A stretch of 64,000 nt of DNA from Flavobacterium luteolum (lineage in GTDB: Bacteria; Bacteroidota; Bacteroidia; Flavobacteriales; Flavobacteriaceae), in contig NZ_CP114286.1 of the NCBI RefSeq assembly GCF_027111275.1, positions 4,078,501-4,142,500 of the forward strand, in the 5' to 3' direction. The notes under the pieces are model-generated. The model was not told the origin of the DNA and made no database searches. It worked only from the letters and a program-made list of their open reading frames with translations. Numbering within the stretch: position 1 is the stretch's first letter; each line of letters starts with the position of its first letter. Positions 26,470-35,393 of the stretch are shown here, piece after piece. The position numbers and the translations under genes are program-made.

Positions 26470-27060
26470 ATGATTTTACCAATTGTAGGATACGGTGATC
26501 CTGTTTTAAGAAAAGTTGGACAAGATATTACACCAGAATATCCAAACCTAAAAGAAACGATCGCAAACATGTACGAGACCATGTACAATGCGTATGGAGT
26601 TGGACTTGCTGCACCGCAGGTTGGACTGCCAATTCGTTTGTTTGTGATAGATACAACGCCTTTTAGTGATGATGAGGATCTTCCTTCAGAGGAACAAAAA
26701 GATTTGAAAGGTTTCAAGAAGACTTTTATCAATGCTAAAATCGTTAAAGAAGAAGGAGAAGAGTGGGGATTTAATGAAGGCTGTTTGAGTATTCCAGATG
26801 TGCGTGAAGATGTTTACAGAAAACCTACTGTTACAATCGAATATTGCGAAGAAGATTTCGTTATGAAAACGGAAGTATTTGACGGATTAATTGCAAGAGT
26901 TATCCAGCACGAATATGACCATATTGAAGGAATTTTGTTTACTGATAAAATCTCATCTCTTAAAAAACGATTAATCCAAAAAAAATTGAAAAATATTACT
27001 GAAGGTAAAACGTTTCAGGAATATAGAATGAAGTTTTTTGCAGCTAAAAAAGCAAGATAA
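26470..27060 (+). CDS. def: peptide deformylase
   Basis: 196 residues. Removes the formyl group from nascent N-terminal methionine. All three motifs are present: GVGLAAPQ (Gly44-Gln50), EGCLSIPD with metal ligand Cys105, and QHEYDH with ligands His147 and His151 and catalytic Glu148. An insertion rich in acidic residues (SDDEDLPSEEQKDLK) between motifs 1 and 2 is common in this phylum. It heads the def-DUF5606-mazG group, which I recall as conserved in flavobacteria. Confidence 0.95.
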   Translation: MILPIVGYGDPVLRKVGQDITPEYPNLKETIANMYETMYNAYGVGLAAPQVGLPIRLFVIDTTPFSDDEDLPSEEQKDLKGFKKTFINAKIVKEEGEEWGFNEGCLSIPDVREDVYRKPTVTIEYCEEDFVMKTEVFDGLIARVIQHEYDHIEGILFTDKISSLKKRLIQKKLKNITEGKTFQEYRMKFFAAKKAR

Positions 27061-27120
27061 GTTTTCTAAATACTTAGAAACAAAAAATAAATAAAATTCT
27101 TAATACTAATTTTAATAAAA

Positions 27121-27606
27121 ATGAATTTAACGAAAATTTTAGCCATTTCAGGAAAACCAGGTTTATACGAATTGAAAGTTCAAACTCGTACAGGTTTTGT
27201 GGCGGAATCATTAATTGATGGGAAGAAGATTACTGTAAATCTAAAAAGCAATGTAAGTTTATTGTCTGAAATTTCGATTTATACTTATGAAGGCGAAAAA
27301 CCGTTAACTGAAGTAATGCAGCAGATTGCCGTTAAAGAAAATAAAGGTCAAGCGATCTCTCATAAAGAAGACAACGCTACTTTGTCTGCATATTTTAAAC
27401 AAATTCTTCCTGACTATGACGAAGAAAGAGTTTACCCATCAGATATCAAAAAAGTATTAAACTGGTACAACACGCTTCAAGCAAAAGGTTTAGTAACAGA
27501 TTTAGCTCCAGCAGCTGAAGAACCAAAAGAAGAAGCTCCAGTTGCTGAAGAAAAACCAAAAAAAGCGCCAGCAGCTAAAAAAGCAAAAGCTAAAAAAGAA
27601 GAATAG
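27121..27606 (+). CDS. DUF5606 family protein
   Basis: 161 residues. N-terminal beta-rich part (MNLTKILAISGKPGLYELKV), a helical middle (AYFKQILPDYDEERVYPSDIKKVLNW) and a low-complexity Ala/Lys/Glu/Pro tail (about 127-161). Found in Flavobacteriia beside def and mazG, function unknown. The basic tail could bind nucleic acid, but that is speculation. Separated from def by 60 bp and followed by its own terminator. Confidence 0.82.
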   Translation: MNLTKILAISGKPGLYELKVQTRTGFVAESLIDGKKITVNLKSNVSLLSEISIYTYEGEKPLTEVMQQIAVKENKGQAISHKEDNATLSAYFKQILPDYDEERVYPSDIKKVLNWYNTLQAKGLVTDLAPAAEEPKEEAPVAEEKPKKAPAAKKAKAKKEE

Positions 27607-27629
27607 TAATTTTTCTTTAAATATAAAAT

Positions 27630-27664
27630 AATCCTGTTCAGATGTTTTCTTGACAGGATTTTTT
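27630..27664 (+). terminator. DUF5606 terminator
   Basis: AATCCTGT (27630-27637) pairs with ACAGGATT (27653-27660), followed by TTTT. It may be partial, since mazG continues downstream on the same strand. Confidence 0.7.
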
Positions 27665-27704
27665 AATTTTACAGAATCGAGTTTAAATCATAAGAAACTT
27701 CAAA

Positions 27705-28475
27705 ATGAAAAGAGAAAACCAGTTAAAGGCATTTGAGAGATTATTGAATATCATGGATGAATTGCGTGAACAATGTCCGTGGGATAGAAAGCAAACGTTG
27801 CAGACCTTGAGACATTTGACAATTGAAGAAACTTACGAACTGGGAGATGCTATTCTGGATAATGATTTAAATGAAGTTAAAAAAGAATTGGGAGATTTGC
27901 TTCTTCATATTGTTTTTTACGCCAAAATAGGCAGTGAAACCAATGATTTTGATATCGCTGATGTCTGCAATGAAATCTGCGAGAAACTAATTCACCGTCA
28001 TCCTCATATTTATGGTGATGTTAAAGTGGAAAACGAAGAAGAAGTAAAGCAAAACTGGGAAAAACTAAAGCTTAAAGAAGGTAAAAAATCAGTTTTAGAA
28101 GGTGTTCCAAGAAGTCTTCCTGCTTTGGTTAAAGCAAGCAGAATTCAAGATAAAGTAAAAGGAGTTGGTTTTGATTGGGAAGAACCTCATCAGGTTTGGG
28201 ATAAAGTCCAAGAAGAACTACAGGAATTGCAAGACGAAGTGAAATCTGGAAACCAAGATAAAATCGAAGACGAATTCGGAGATGTTTTGTTTTCTATGAT
28301 TAATTACGCTCGATTTTTAAATGTAAATCCAGAAGACGCTTTAGAAAGAACCAATAAAAAATTCATTAAACGTTTTCAATACCTAGAAAGTAAAGCAAAC
28401 GAATTAGGAAAACCATTAATGGATATGACACTTACAGAAATGGATGTTTTTTGGAATGAAGCTAAAAAGCTTTAA
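27705..28475 (+). CDS. mazG: nucleoside triphosphate pyrophosphohydrolase MazG
   Basis: 256 residues with two MazG all-alpha domains. The N-terminal one has the CPWDRKQTLQTLRHLTIEETYEL signature and the EEL...DLLLH metal site. The C-terminal copy carries EELQELQDEV...DEFGDVLFSMINYARF. Hydrolyses (d)NTPs to monophosphates, in E. coli limiting damaged nucleotides and affecting the stringent response. The last 4 bp overlap the convergent Crp/Fnr gene. Confidence 0.93.
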   Translation: MKRENQLKAFERLLNIMDELREQCPWDRKQTLQTLRHLTIEETYELGDAILDNDLNEVKKELGDLLLHIVFYAKIGSETNDFDIADVCNEICEKLIHRHPHIYGDVKVENEEEVKQNWEKLKLKEGKKSVLEGVPRSLPALVKASRIQDKVKGVGFDWEEPHQVWDKVQEELQELQDEVKSGNQDKIEDEFGDVLFSMINYARFLNVNPEDALERTNKKFIKRFQYLESKANELGKPLMDMTLTEMDVFWNEAKKL

Positions 28476-29155
28476 TTGTCAGCTAATTTCTTTAAAGCGC
28501 GAACGTCTTTAAGCATGATTTTTTTACCAACCAATTCTATTAATCCCAATTTATTAAAATCAGATAATAATCGAATACAGCTTTCGGTAGCAGTTCCAAT
28601 AATACCTGCAAGTTCTTCTCTAGTTAGTTGAACTTTAAGTGTTTTGTCAGCATCTTCACCAAATTCATCATGCAGGTGCAGTAACGTTTCAGCAAGCCTC
28701 TGCTTAACTGTTTTTTGGACTAAAGCAATTTTTTCATTCTCAGATTCCTTTAAATCTTCGCAGACAGATTGCATCATATTTAGAGAAAACTGATTGTTGC
28801 TATTAAAGAAATTGATGATTTCATTTTTAGGAATAAAACAAACTTCCATGTCTGCGATTGCTTTTGCAGTTAGATTTGCTGGCTCATTGCTAATCATAGA
28901 ACGCTGTCCAAGAAGTTCACCAGATTTGACCAATTTTACAATTTGATCTTTTCCGTTTGCACTCAATTTTGAAAGTTTTCCAACACCGTCTTTAACACAG
29001 AAAACGCCATTGGTTACTTCGCCTTCTTCAAAAAGAGCTTCACCTTTTTTAATTTTATAAGTCGTTTTACTGCTGGCTAATTTAATAACTTCTTCTTTAT
29101 TAAGGGCTTTTAATGAGCTTAGCTGGCGTACAATGCATTGATCACATTTATTCAT
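28472..29155 (-). CDS. Crp/Fnr family transcriptional regulator (FNR-like)
   Basis: 227 residues from the ATG at 29155. N-terminal MNKCDQCIVRQ with Cys4 and Cys7, a cyclic-nucleotide-binding fold (about 28-120), a dimerisation helix, then a winged helix with ELAGIIGTATESCIRLL. In the recognition helix Glu191 and Arg195 align with the CRP/FNR residues that read TGA half-sites. Cysteines at 4, 7, 53, 106, 132 and 193 leave an Fe-S cluster possible but not shown. It lies next to ccoI, and three FNR-like sites upstream of ccoI, the ccoS operon and hemN make it the obvious candidate regulator of microaerobic respiration. Confidence 0.88.
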   Translation of the reverse strand: MNKCDQCIVRQLSSLKALNKEEVIKLASSKTTYKIKKGEALFEEGEVTNGVFCVKDGVGKLSKLSANGKDQIVKLVKSGELLGQRSMISNEPANLTAKAIADMEVCFIPKNEIINFFNSNNQFSLNMMQSVCEDLKESENEKIALVQKTVKQRLAETLLHLHDEFGEDADKTLKVQLTREELAGIIGTATESCIRLLSDFNKLGLIELVGKKIMLKDVRALKKLADN

Positions 29156-29293
29156 GACAATATTTGTTTGCTGCAAAAATAAACATATTTAAGGGTTTTA
29201 ACTACCATTGTAAGGTAAAATTATTATAAATTAGGGCTAACTCTAATCGGGGCTTTTTATTTTATAAATTTAGAAACCTGATTTCAAAATAAC

Positions 29294-29337
29294 ATGACAA
29301 TTATCATCTTAATAATTGTGCTTTAATTGGAAATTTG
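29294..29337 (+). promoter_or_regulatory. FNR-like box and promoter of ccoI
   Basis: ATGACAATTATCAT (29294-29307), then GAAATTTG ending at 29337 (one mismatch to TAnnTTTG). The distance from box centre to last G is 36.5 bp, as at the ccoS and hemN promoters. Predicted start about 16 nt before the ATG at 29358. Confidence 0.7.
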
Positions 29338-29357
29338 CATCAAATAAAAACAAGTTT

Positions 29358-31745
29358 ATGAGGGAGCAAAGTTGTTTTCATTGTGGTTTAACTATTGAAC
29401 AAAATGAAGAAATTGATTTTGATGATAAGAAGTTTTGTTGCACAGGCTGCAAAACGGTTTACGAAATTTTCAGTATCAACGATCTAACGTCTTATTATGA
29501 TTTTGAAAAGTCTCCGGGCGCCACTCCACAAGACATCAAAGGGAAATATGATTTTTTAGAAAATGAAACTATACTAGCAAAAGTTTTAGAGTTTCAAGAA
29601 GGAAACACATCAATTGTTTCACTTAATATTCCGCATATCCATTGCAGTTCTTGTATCTGGATTTTAGAAAACCTTCATCGTCTTCAGTCTGGAATTAGCA
29701 CTTCTCAAGTTAATTTTCACGAAAAGAAAGTTAGAATTACTTTTAATTCTGATGTCGTTTCTTTAAAAGAAATAGTGTATCTCCTAAGTTCTATAGGCTA
29801 TGAACCTTACATTAGTTTAGAAAATTACGGATCGGCAAAAGCAAAGGTCGACAGGAGTTTAACCTATAAATTGGGTGTTGCATTTTTCTGTTTCGGAAAC
29901 ATCATGCTGCTTTCATTTCCGGAATATTTCGAAATGAAAGAATTTTGGCTAGATAGCTACAAACCGTTTTTCAGATTACTTATTTTTCTTTTAGCATTGC
30001 CAACTTTTTTATACTCAGCTAGCGGATATTATGTTTCTGCTTATCATAGTATTAGAACCAGAATGCTTAATATTGACATTCCTATTGCTTTAGGAATTAT
30101 CGTGATGTTTATTCGTAGCACATACGACATGCTGATGGATCACGGTCCAGGATTTTTTGACAGTTTGGCCAGTTTGATATTTTTCATGCTTCTTGGCAAA
30201 ATGTTTCAAATTAAAACGTATAGTTTTTTAAGTTTTGAGAGAGATTTCAAATCCTATTTTCCAATTGCAGTTACTAAAATCAATAAAGATGCTTCTGAAG
30301 AAAATGTAGCCATTTATGATGTTCTAAAAGGAGATCGATTGTTGATTAGAAATCAAGAGCTAATTCCAGTAGACGGAATTTTAATTAGCGATAGCGCAGA
30401 AATAGATTATAGCTTTGTTACGGGAGAAGCAGTGCCAATTACCAAAAAGTCTGGAGATAAGGTATTTGCAGGAGGAAAACAGATTGGAAAAGTTATAGAA
30501 ATGGAAGTTTTGCACTCCGTTTCTCAAAGTTATTTAACTCAATTATGGAGTAATGAAATTTTTCAGAAAAAAGTAGACCAGAAACACAAAACCATAACAG
30601 ATGCGATTAGCCGATATTTTACCCCCATACTATTGCTCATTGCATTTGCTGGTTTTGGTTATTGGATTTTTATTGATGCTAATACAGCTTTTAATGTCTT
30701 TACAGCCGTGCTAATCGTAGCTTGCCCTTGTGCGTTGGCTCTGACTGCTCCGTTTACTTTTGGAAACATATTGCGTATTTTAGGTAAAAAGAAGTTTTAC
30801 TTAAAAAATGCTGTTGTGATTGAACAGCTTGCTAAAGTTGATACTATTGTTTTTGATAAAACAGGAACTATTACAACCAACAAAAAATCGAATATAATGT
30901 ATGATGGAAATCCTATTTCAGATTCAGATATCTTATTGATTAAAAATGTGTTGCGCGGTTCAAACCATCCGTTAAGCAGAATGCTTTATGATTTTCTGCC
31001 GGAAACTAAGCGAATTAATGTAGAAGACTTTCAAGAAATTACTGGAAAAGGTATTTTGGCGATTGTTGAAAGTAAGGAAATAAAAATAGGATCTGGACAA
31101 TTCGTTGATGATATAGTTGCGGATGGTTCAGAAATTGAAAAAACTGCATTACACATTAAGATAGGTGGCACTTATTTTGGAAAATACACTTTCCAAAACC
31201 AATACAGAGAAGGTCTGGAGAAACTTTTTGTAAGTCTAAGTAAGAACTATCAAATCAAAGTGCTTTCTGGTGACAATGATGGCGAAAGATCGAATTTGGA
31301 AGCTATTCTGCCAAAAGGTACTGAGTTGATATTCAATCAAAAACCCGAGCAAAAACTAGAATACATAAAGAAACTTCAGGAGAAAGGACAAAATGTAATG
31401 ATGGTTGGAGATGGGTTAAATGATGCTGGAGCATTGGCACAAAGTAATGTTGGGATTTCGATATCAGAGAATGTAAATGTCTTTTCGCCTGCATGTGATG
31501 CCATTTTAGATGCAACAGAATTTTCGCGTCTCAATTACTTTTTAAAGCTTTCTCACAAAGCTATTTTAATTATAAAAATGAGTTTTGGATTATCATTGCT
31601 CTACAACGTTGTTGGACTTGCGTTTGCGGTTACAGGAAATTTACTTCCATTGGTTGCGGCAATCATTATGCCGTTGAGTACAATTACGATTGTAAGTTTT
31701 GTGACTTTTATGTCTAACTATTTCAGTAGCAGAAATTTAGAATGA
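29358..31745 (+). CDS. ccoI: CcoI/CtpA-type copper-translocating P-type ATPase
   Basis: 795 residues from the ATG at 29358. N-terminal cysteine cluster domain typical of FixI/CcoI (Cys6, 9, 27, 28, 31), then an HMA-like motif HCSSC (96-99). Eight predicted membrane helices include the transport motif CPC (456-458). The phosphorylation site is DKTGT (Asp500) and the hinge is MVGDGLNDAGAL. Supplies copper for cbb3 oxidase assembly, consistent with the ccoS-ccoNO operon 115 bp downstream. Preceded by an FNR-like box. Confidence 0.93.
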   Translation: MREQSCFHCGLTIEQNEEIDFDDKKFCCTGCKTVYEIFSINDLTSYYDFEKSPGATPQDIKGKYDFLENETILAKVLEFQEGNTSIVSLNIPHIHCSSCIWILENLHRLQSGISTSQVNFHEKKVRITFNSDVVSLKEIVYLLSSIGYEPYISLENYGSAKAKVDRSLTYKLGVAFFCFGNIMLLSFPEYFEMKEFWLDSYKPFFRLLIFLLALPTFLYSASGYYVSAYHSIRTRMLNIDIPIALGIIVMFIRSTYDMLMDHGPGFFDSLASLIFFMLLGKMFQIKTYSFLSFERDFKSYFPIAVTKINKDASEENVAIYDVLKGDRLLIRNQELIPVDGILISDSAEIDYSFVTGEAVPITKKSGDKVFAGGKQIGKVIEMEVLHSVSQSYLTQLWSNEIFQKKVDQKHKTITDAISRYFTPILLLIAFAGFGYWIFIDANTAFNVFTAVLIVACPCALALTAPFTFGNILRILGKKKFYLKNAVVIEQLAKVDTIVFDKTGTITTNKKSNIMYDGNPISDSDILLIKNVLRGSNHPLSRMLYDFLPETKRINVEDFQEITGKGILAIVESKEIKIGSGQFVDDIVADGSEIEKTALHIKIGGTYFGKYTFQNQYREGLEKLFVSLSKNYQIKVLSGDNDGERSNLEAILPKGTELIFNQKPEQKLEYIKKLQEKGQNVMMVGDGLNDAGALAQSNVGISISENVNVFSPACDAILDATEFSRLNYFLKLSHKAILIIKMSFGLSLLYNVVGLAFAVTGNLLPLVAAIIMPLSTITIVSFVTFMSNYFSSRNLE

Positions 31746-31797
31746 TTATAAATTATTAGAGAAGATATTTTATTAAATTTAACATAACTAATCTTCT

Positions 31798-31841
31798 ATG
31801 ATAATTATCATATTTTATGCGCCTTTAACAAGCTAATTTTG
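31798..31841 (+). promoter_or_regulatory. FNR-like box and promoter of the cco operon
   Basis: Perfect 14-bp palindrome ATGATAATTATCAT (31798-31811) and TAATTTTG (31834-31841); centre to last G 36.5 bp. Predicted start about 14 nt before the ccoS ATG. Confidence 0.78.
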
Positions 31842-31859
31842 TTAATATAAATCCAGGGT

Positions 31860-32051
31860 ATGAGTGTTATTTATCTATTAATTTCAGTAAGTATTTTTGT
31901 GGCAATCTGTTTCTTTATTGCCTTTATCGCAGCTGTCAAATCTGGGCAGTATGATGATGATTATACACCTTCAGTCAGAATTCTTTTTGATGACGAAACC
32001 AAAATTAATCCCCAAAATAATAATTCACCAATCGAAGAAAAACAAGTATAA
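31860..32051 (+). CDS. ccoS: cbb3 oxidase assembly protein CcoS
   Basis: 63 residues: one N-terminal membrane helix (MSVIYLLISVSIFVAICFF) followed by the family sequence AVKSGQYDD and an acidic tail. CcoS is needed for cofactor insertion into cbb3 oxidase. First gene of the operon; ccoNO starts 2 bp after its stop. Confidence 0.9.
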   Translation: MSVIYLLISVSIFVAICFFIAFIAAVKSGQYDDDYTPSVRILFDDETKINPQNNNSPIEEKQV

Positions 32052-32053
32052 TT

Positions 32054-34240
32054 ATGGAAATGGAACAGTTTTATTACGACAACAAAATTGTAAAAAAATT
32101 CATTTACGCCACAATACTCTTTGGTGTTGTGGGTATGTTAGTGGGACTTACCTTAGCGGTAATGTACCTTTTTCCCAACATGACAGATGGGATTCCGTGG
32201 CTGAGTTACGGACGATTAAGACCGTTACACACTAATGCAGTTATTTTTGCCTTTGTGGGTAATGCCTTCTTCGCTGGTATGTACTACTCGCTACAAAGAT
32301 TGCTAAAAGCCAGGATGTTTAGTGATTTTTTAAGTAACCTTCATTTCTGGGGATGGCAGCTGATTATTGTGGCTGCAGCAATTACACTTCCGTTAGGTTA
32401 TACTTCTTCTAAAGAGTATGCAGAGCTAGAGTGGCCAATTGACATTGCAATCGCTTTAATTTGGGTTGTAATGGGAATCAATATGATTGGCACAATGTTA
32501 CGTCGTAGAGAGCGCCATTTATATGTTGCAATCTGGTTTTATTTAGCAACATTTGTAACAGTAGCCGTACTTCATATCTTTAATAATATCGAAATTCCGG
32601 TTTCAGCTTTAAAAAGTTACTCAGTGTATGCAGGTGTTCAGGATGCACTTGTACAATGGTGGTACGGGCACAATGCGGTGGCATTCTTTCTTACAACTCC
32701 ATTCTTGGGATTAATGTATTATTTCGTTCCAAAAATTGCGAACAGACCTGTTTACTCTTATAGATTATCTATTATTCACTTTTGGTCTTTAATTTTTATC
32801 TATATCTGGGCGGGACCACACCATTTATTATATTCTGCATTGCCAAACTGGGCTCAGAATTTAGGTGTTGCATTCTCAGTAATGTTAATTGCTCCATCTT
32901 GGGGAGGTATGATCAATGGTCTTCTTACATTAAGAGGAGCTTGGGATAAAGTTCGTGAAGAACCAGTTTTAAAATTCTTTGTAGTAGCGATTACGGGTTA
33001 CGGTATGGCAACTTTTGAAGGTCCGATGTTATCTTTAAAAAATGTAAATGCCATTGCGCACTATACTGACTGGATCGTAGCGCACGTACACGTAGGAGCT
33101 TTAGCTTGGAACGGTTTCATGTCATTTGGTATTATCTATTGGCTGATTCCACGAATGACAAAATCAGAACTATTCTCTAAGAAATTAGCAAACTTCCATT
33201 TCTGGATTGGTACTTTAGGTATTATTGTTTATACAATTCCATTATATGTGGCAGGTTTCCAACAAGCATCAATGTGGAAACAATTTAATCCAGATGGTAC
33301 TTTAACTTATGGAAACTTCCTTGAAACAGTAACTGCTATTATGCCAATGTATTGGATGAGAGCTATTGGAGGTAGTTTGTATCTGATTGGTATGTTGACA
33401 TTAGTTTACAACATTATCATGACAGTAAAAGCGGGTAATACAATTGAAGATGAATTGGCTCAGGCTCCAGCTTTACAAACAATAAAAAGCAGTAGATTAA
33501 GTGGAGAGAAATTCCACTCATGGTTAGAAAGAAAACCAATTCAACTAACCATTTTAGCAACAATTGCGATTTTAATTGGAGGTATAATTCAGATTGTGCC
33601 AACGATTATGGTAAAATCAAATATTCCGACAATTTCAAGTGTAAAACCATATACACCGTTAGAGCTTGAAGGACGTGACTTATACATCAGAGAAGGTTGC
33701 GTTGGATGTCACTCACAATCAGTTCGTCCATTTAGAAGTGAAGTAGAACGTTACGGAGTTCAGTCAAAAGCGGGAGAGTTTGTTTACGACCATCCATTCT
33801 TATGGGGATCAAAACGTACAGGACCAGATTTATTAAGAGTAGGTGGTAAGTATAATGACAACTGGCATTTTAACCACATGTGGAATCCGCAAAGTACATC
33901 TGCTGGATCAATTATGCCAGGTTATAAATGGTTGTTCGATAACAAACCAATGGATATTTCATTGACTCAGAAGAAAATGCAGGCAATGATTTCTTTAGGA
34001 GTGCCATATACTCCAGAAGAAGTTGCAAATGCGCAAAGAACATTAAGAGAGCAGGCTGTTAAGATTGAAAAAAGCTTAGAAAGCGATCCTGATTTTGTTA
34101 AGAGTTATGAAGACAGCCGTAAAAAAGCTGCTGCAAAAGGCGAGAAGTTTATTCCGATGAACGAAAGAGAAATCGTTGCTTTGATCGCATATATTCAAAG
34201 ACTTGGTACTGATATTAAAGTAAAAGAAACTTCAAAATAA
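32054..34240 (+). CDS. ccoNO: cbb3-type cytochrome c oxidase subunits I and II, fused (CcoN-CcoO)
   Basis: 728 residues. The first about 500 are the polytopic CcoN haem-copper subunit (RPLHTNAVIFAF, HNAVAFFLTTPFLG, WAGPHHLLY, AHVHVGALAWNG). The rest is CcoO, a membrane-anchored cytochrome c with one haem site CVGCH at 549-553 (GCVGCHSQSVRPF) and a methionine-rich distal region (SIMPGYKWLF). The terminal high-affinity oxidase reduces O2 to water and pumps protons. The N-O fusion is characteristic of Bacteroidota. Confidence 0.95.
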   Translation: MEMEQFYYDNKIVKKFIYATILFGVVGMLVGLTLAVMYLFPNMTDGIPWLSYGRLRPLHTNAVIFAFVGNAFFAGMYYSLQRLLKARMFSDFLSNLHFWGWQLIIVAAAITLPLGYTSSKEYAELEWPIDIAIALIWVVMGINMIGTMLRRRERHLYVAIWFYLATFVTVAVLHIFNNIEIPVSALKSYSVYAGVQDALVQWWYGHNAVAFFLTTPFLGLMYYFVPKIANRPVYSYRLSIIHFWSLIFIYIWAGPHHLLYSALPNWAQNLGVAFSVMLIAPSWGGMINGLLTLRGAWDKVREEPVLKFFVVAITGYGMATFEGPMLSLKNVNAIAHYTDWIVAHVHVGALAWNGFMSFGIIYWLIPRMTKSELFSKKLANFHFWIGTLGIIVYTIPLYVAGFQQASMWKQFNPDGTLTYGNFLETVTAIMPMYWMRAIGGSLYLIGMLTLVYNIIMTVKAGNTIEDELAQAPALQTIKSSRLSGEKFHSWLERKPIQLTILATIAILIGGIIQIVPTIMVKSNIPTISSVKPYTPLELEGRDLYIREGCVGCHSQSVRPFRSEVERYGVQSKAGEFVYDHPFLWGSKRTGPDLLRVGGKYNDNWHFNHMWNPQSTSAGSIMPGYKWLFDNKPMDISLTQKKMQAMISLGVPYTPEEVANAQRTLREQAVKIEKSLESDPDFVKSYEDSRKKAAAKGEKFIPMNEREIVALIAYIQRLGTDIKVKETSK

Positions 34241-34247
34241 CAGCATT

Positions 34248-34442
34248 ATGTTTGAACAAATAAAACACAATATGGAAACAATATCGGGTGTAGAATTATA
34301 CCCGATTATTTCCCTCTTGATTTTCTTCTTCTTCTTTGTAGGATTAGGCATTTGGGTGTTCTCTTATAGAAAAGAAAAAATTCAAGAAATGAGTAATATA
34401 CCTTTAGATGAAGGACTTAGTGTAATCACAAAAGATAGATAA
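34248..34442 (+). CDS. ccoQ: cbb3 oxidase subunit CcoQ-like
   Basis: 64 residues with a single hydrophobic helix (about 19-40) preceded by MFEQIKHNMETISGVELYP and followed by a charged tail. Matches CcoQ in size, topology and position between ccoNO and ccoP (2-bp gap to ccoP). CcoQ stabilises the oxidase; it is poorly conserved, so the name rests mainly on synteny. Confidence 0.8.
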   Translation: MFEQIKHNMETISGVELYPIISLLIFFFFFVGLGIWVFSYRKEKIQEMSNIPLDEGLSVITKDR

Positions 34443-34444
34443 AA

Positions 34445-35383
34445 ATGAAAAAGTTTTTCCCAGTATATGTTAGAGTACCGTTGATTTTCTTCATCGTATT
34501 TGCTTTGATGGAATATTTTATAGACTCAGGCGATAAACCAGCTTTTATAAAATTCCCAATGGTTTCGCTCTTTTTATTTGTCTTTTTGTTTATTCTGATT
34601 GCAATCGAAATTACGCTTAGTGCTGTAAATCGAGTAATGTTCCAATTATTGTCACCAGAAGAAAAAGCGCAAAAAGAACTTGAAGAAAGTTTAAGCTTCA
34701 AAGAAAGTACTTGGTTCAAGAATCTAATGCATAAATTGACTAAAACAGAGCCAATTGAAAAAGAAGGTGACTTATTGATGGATCATGACTATGATGGAAT
34801 CAAAGAGTTAGATAATAATTTGCCACCATGGTGGGTATATTTATTCTATATCTGTATCATTTTTGGAGTAATTTATGTTGTTCGTTACGATGTTTTAGGA
34901 GCTGATGATCAAGAAATGGAGCTGAAAAAAGAATTGGCTCAAGCAAAGATTGACGTTGCAGAATACATGAAAACAGCGCCAGATTTAATGGACGAAAAAA
35001 CAGTTGTTTTACTAACAGATGCACCAAGTTTAGAGGAAGGTAAAACAATCTTTACAACCAATTGCGCAGCCTGTCACCGTGCAGATGCTGGAGGACAGAT
35101 TGGACCAAACCTTACTGATGATAAATGGATCTTAGGAGGAGGGATTAAAAATCTATTCCACACTATCACAAATGGGGGTAGAGACGGTAAAGGGATGATT
35201 GCTTGGAAAGGAACCCTTAAGCCAAAAGAAATACAAAAAGTGGCAAGTTACATTCTGTCTTTACAAGGAAGTAATCCGAAAGATCCGAAAGAAGCAGAGG
35301 GAGAAGTTTGGGTAGATGATAGTGCTCCTAAAACAGATGCAGCCTCTGCAGCCCCAAAAGATACTACAGAAGTTAAAAAATAA
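34445..35383 (+). CDS. ccoP: cbb3 oxidase subunit III CcoP, one haem c
   Basis: 312 residues. Two N-terminal membrane helices (about 8-27 and 36-58), a linker with the family motif DGIKELDNNLPPWW, a further membrane helix (about 127-145), then a cytochrome c domain with one CxxCH motif (CAACH, 207-211). Proteobacterial CcoP has two haem c sites and one anchor, so this version looks reduced in haem content and enlarged in membrane part. Ends in a Pro/Ala/Asp-rich tail. Confidence 0.88.
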   Translation: MKKFFPVYVRVPLIFFIVFALMEYFIDSGDKPAFIKFPMVSLFLFVFLFILIAIEITLSAVNRVMFQLLSPEEKAQKELEESLSFKESTWFKNLMHKLTKTEPIEKEGDLLMDHDYDGIKELDNNLPPWWVYLFYICIIFGVIYVVRYDVLGADDQEMELKKELAQAKIDVAEYMKTAPDLMDEKTVVLLTDAPSLEEGKTIFTTNCAACHRADAGGQIGPNLTDDKWILGGGIKNLFHTITNGGRDGKGMIAWKGTLKPKEIQKVASYILSLQGSNPKDPKEAEGEVWVDDSAPKTDAASAAPKDTTEVKK

Positions 35384-35393
35384 TTAGAATATC

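Noticed and set aside
26382..26732. 116-residue open frame on the minus strand
   Set aside because: It is antisense to def and its promoter, with no recognisable domain; def itself is certain.
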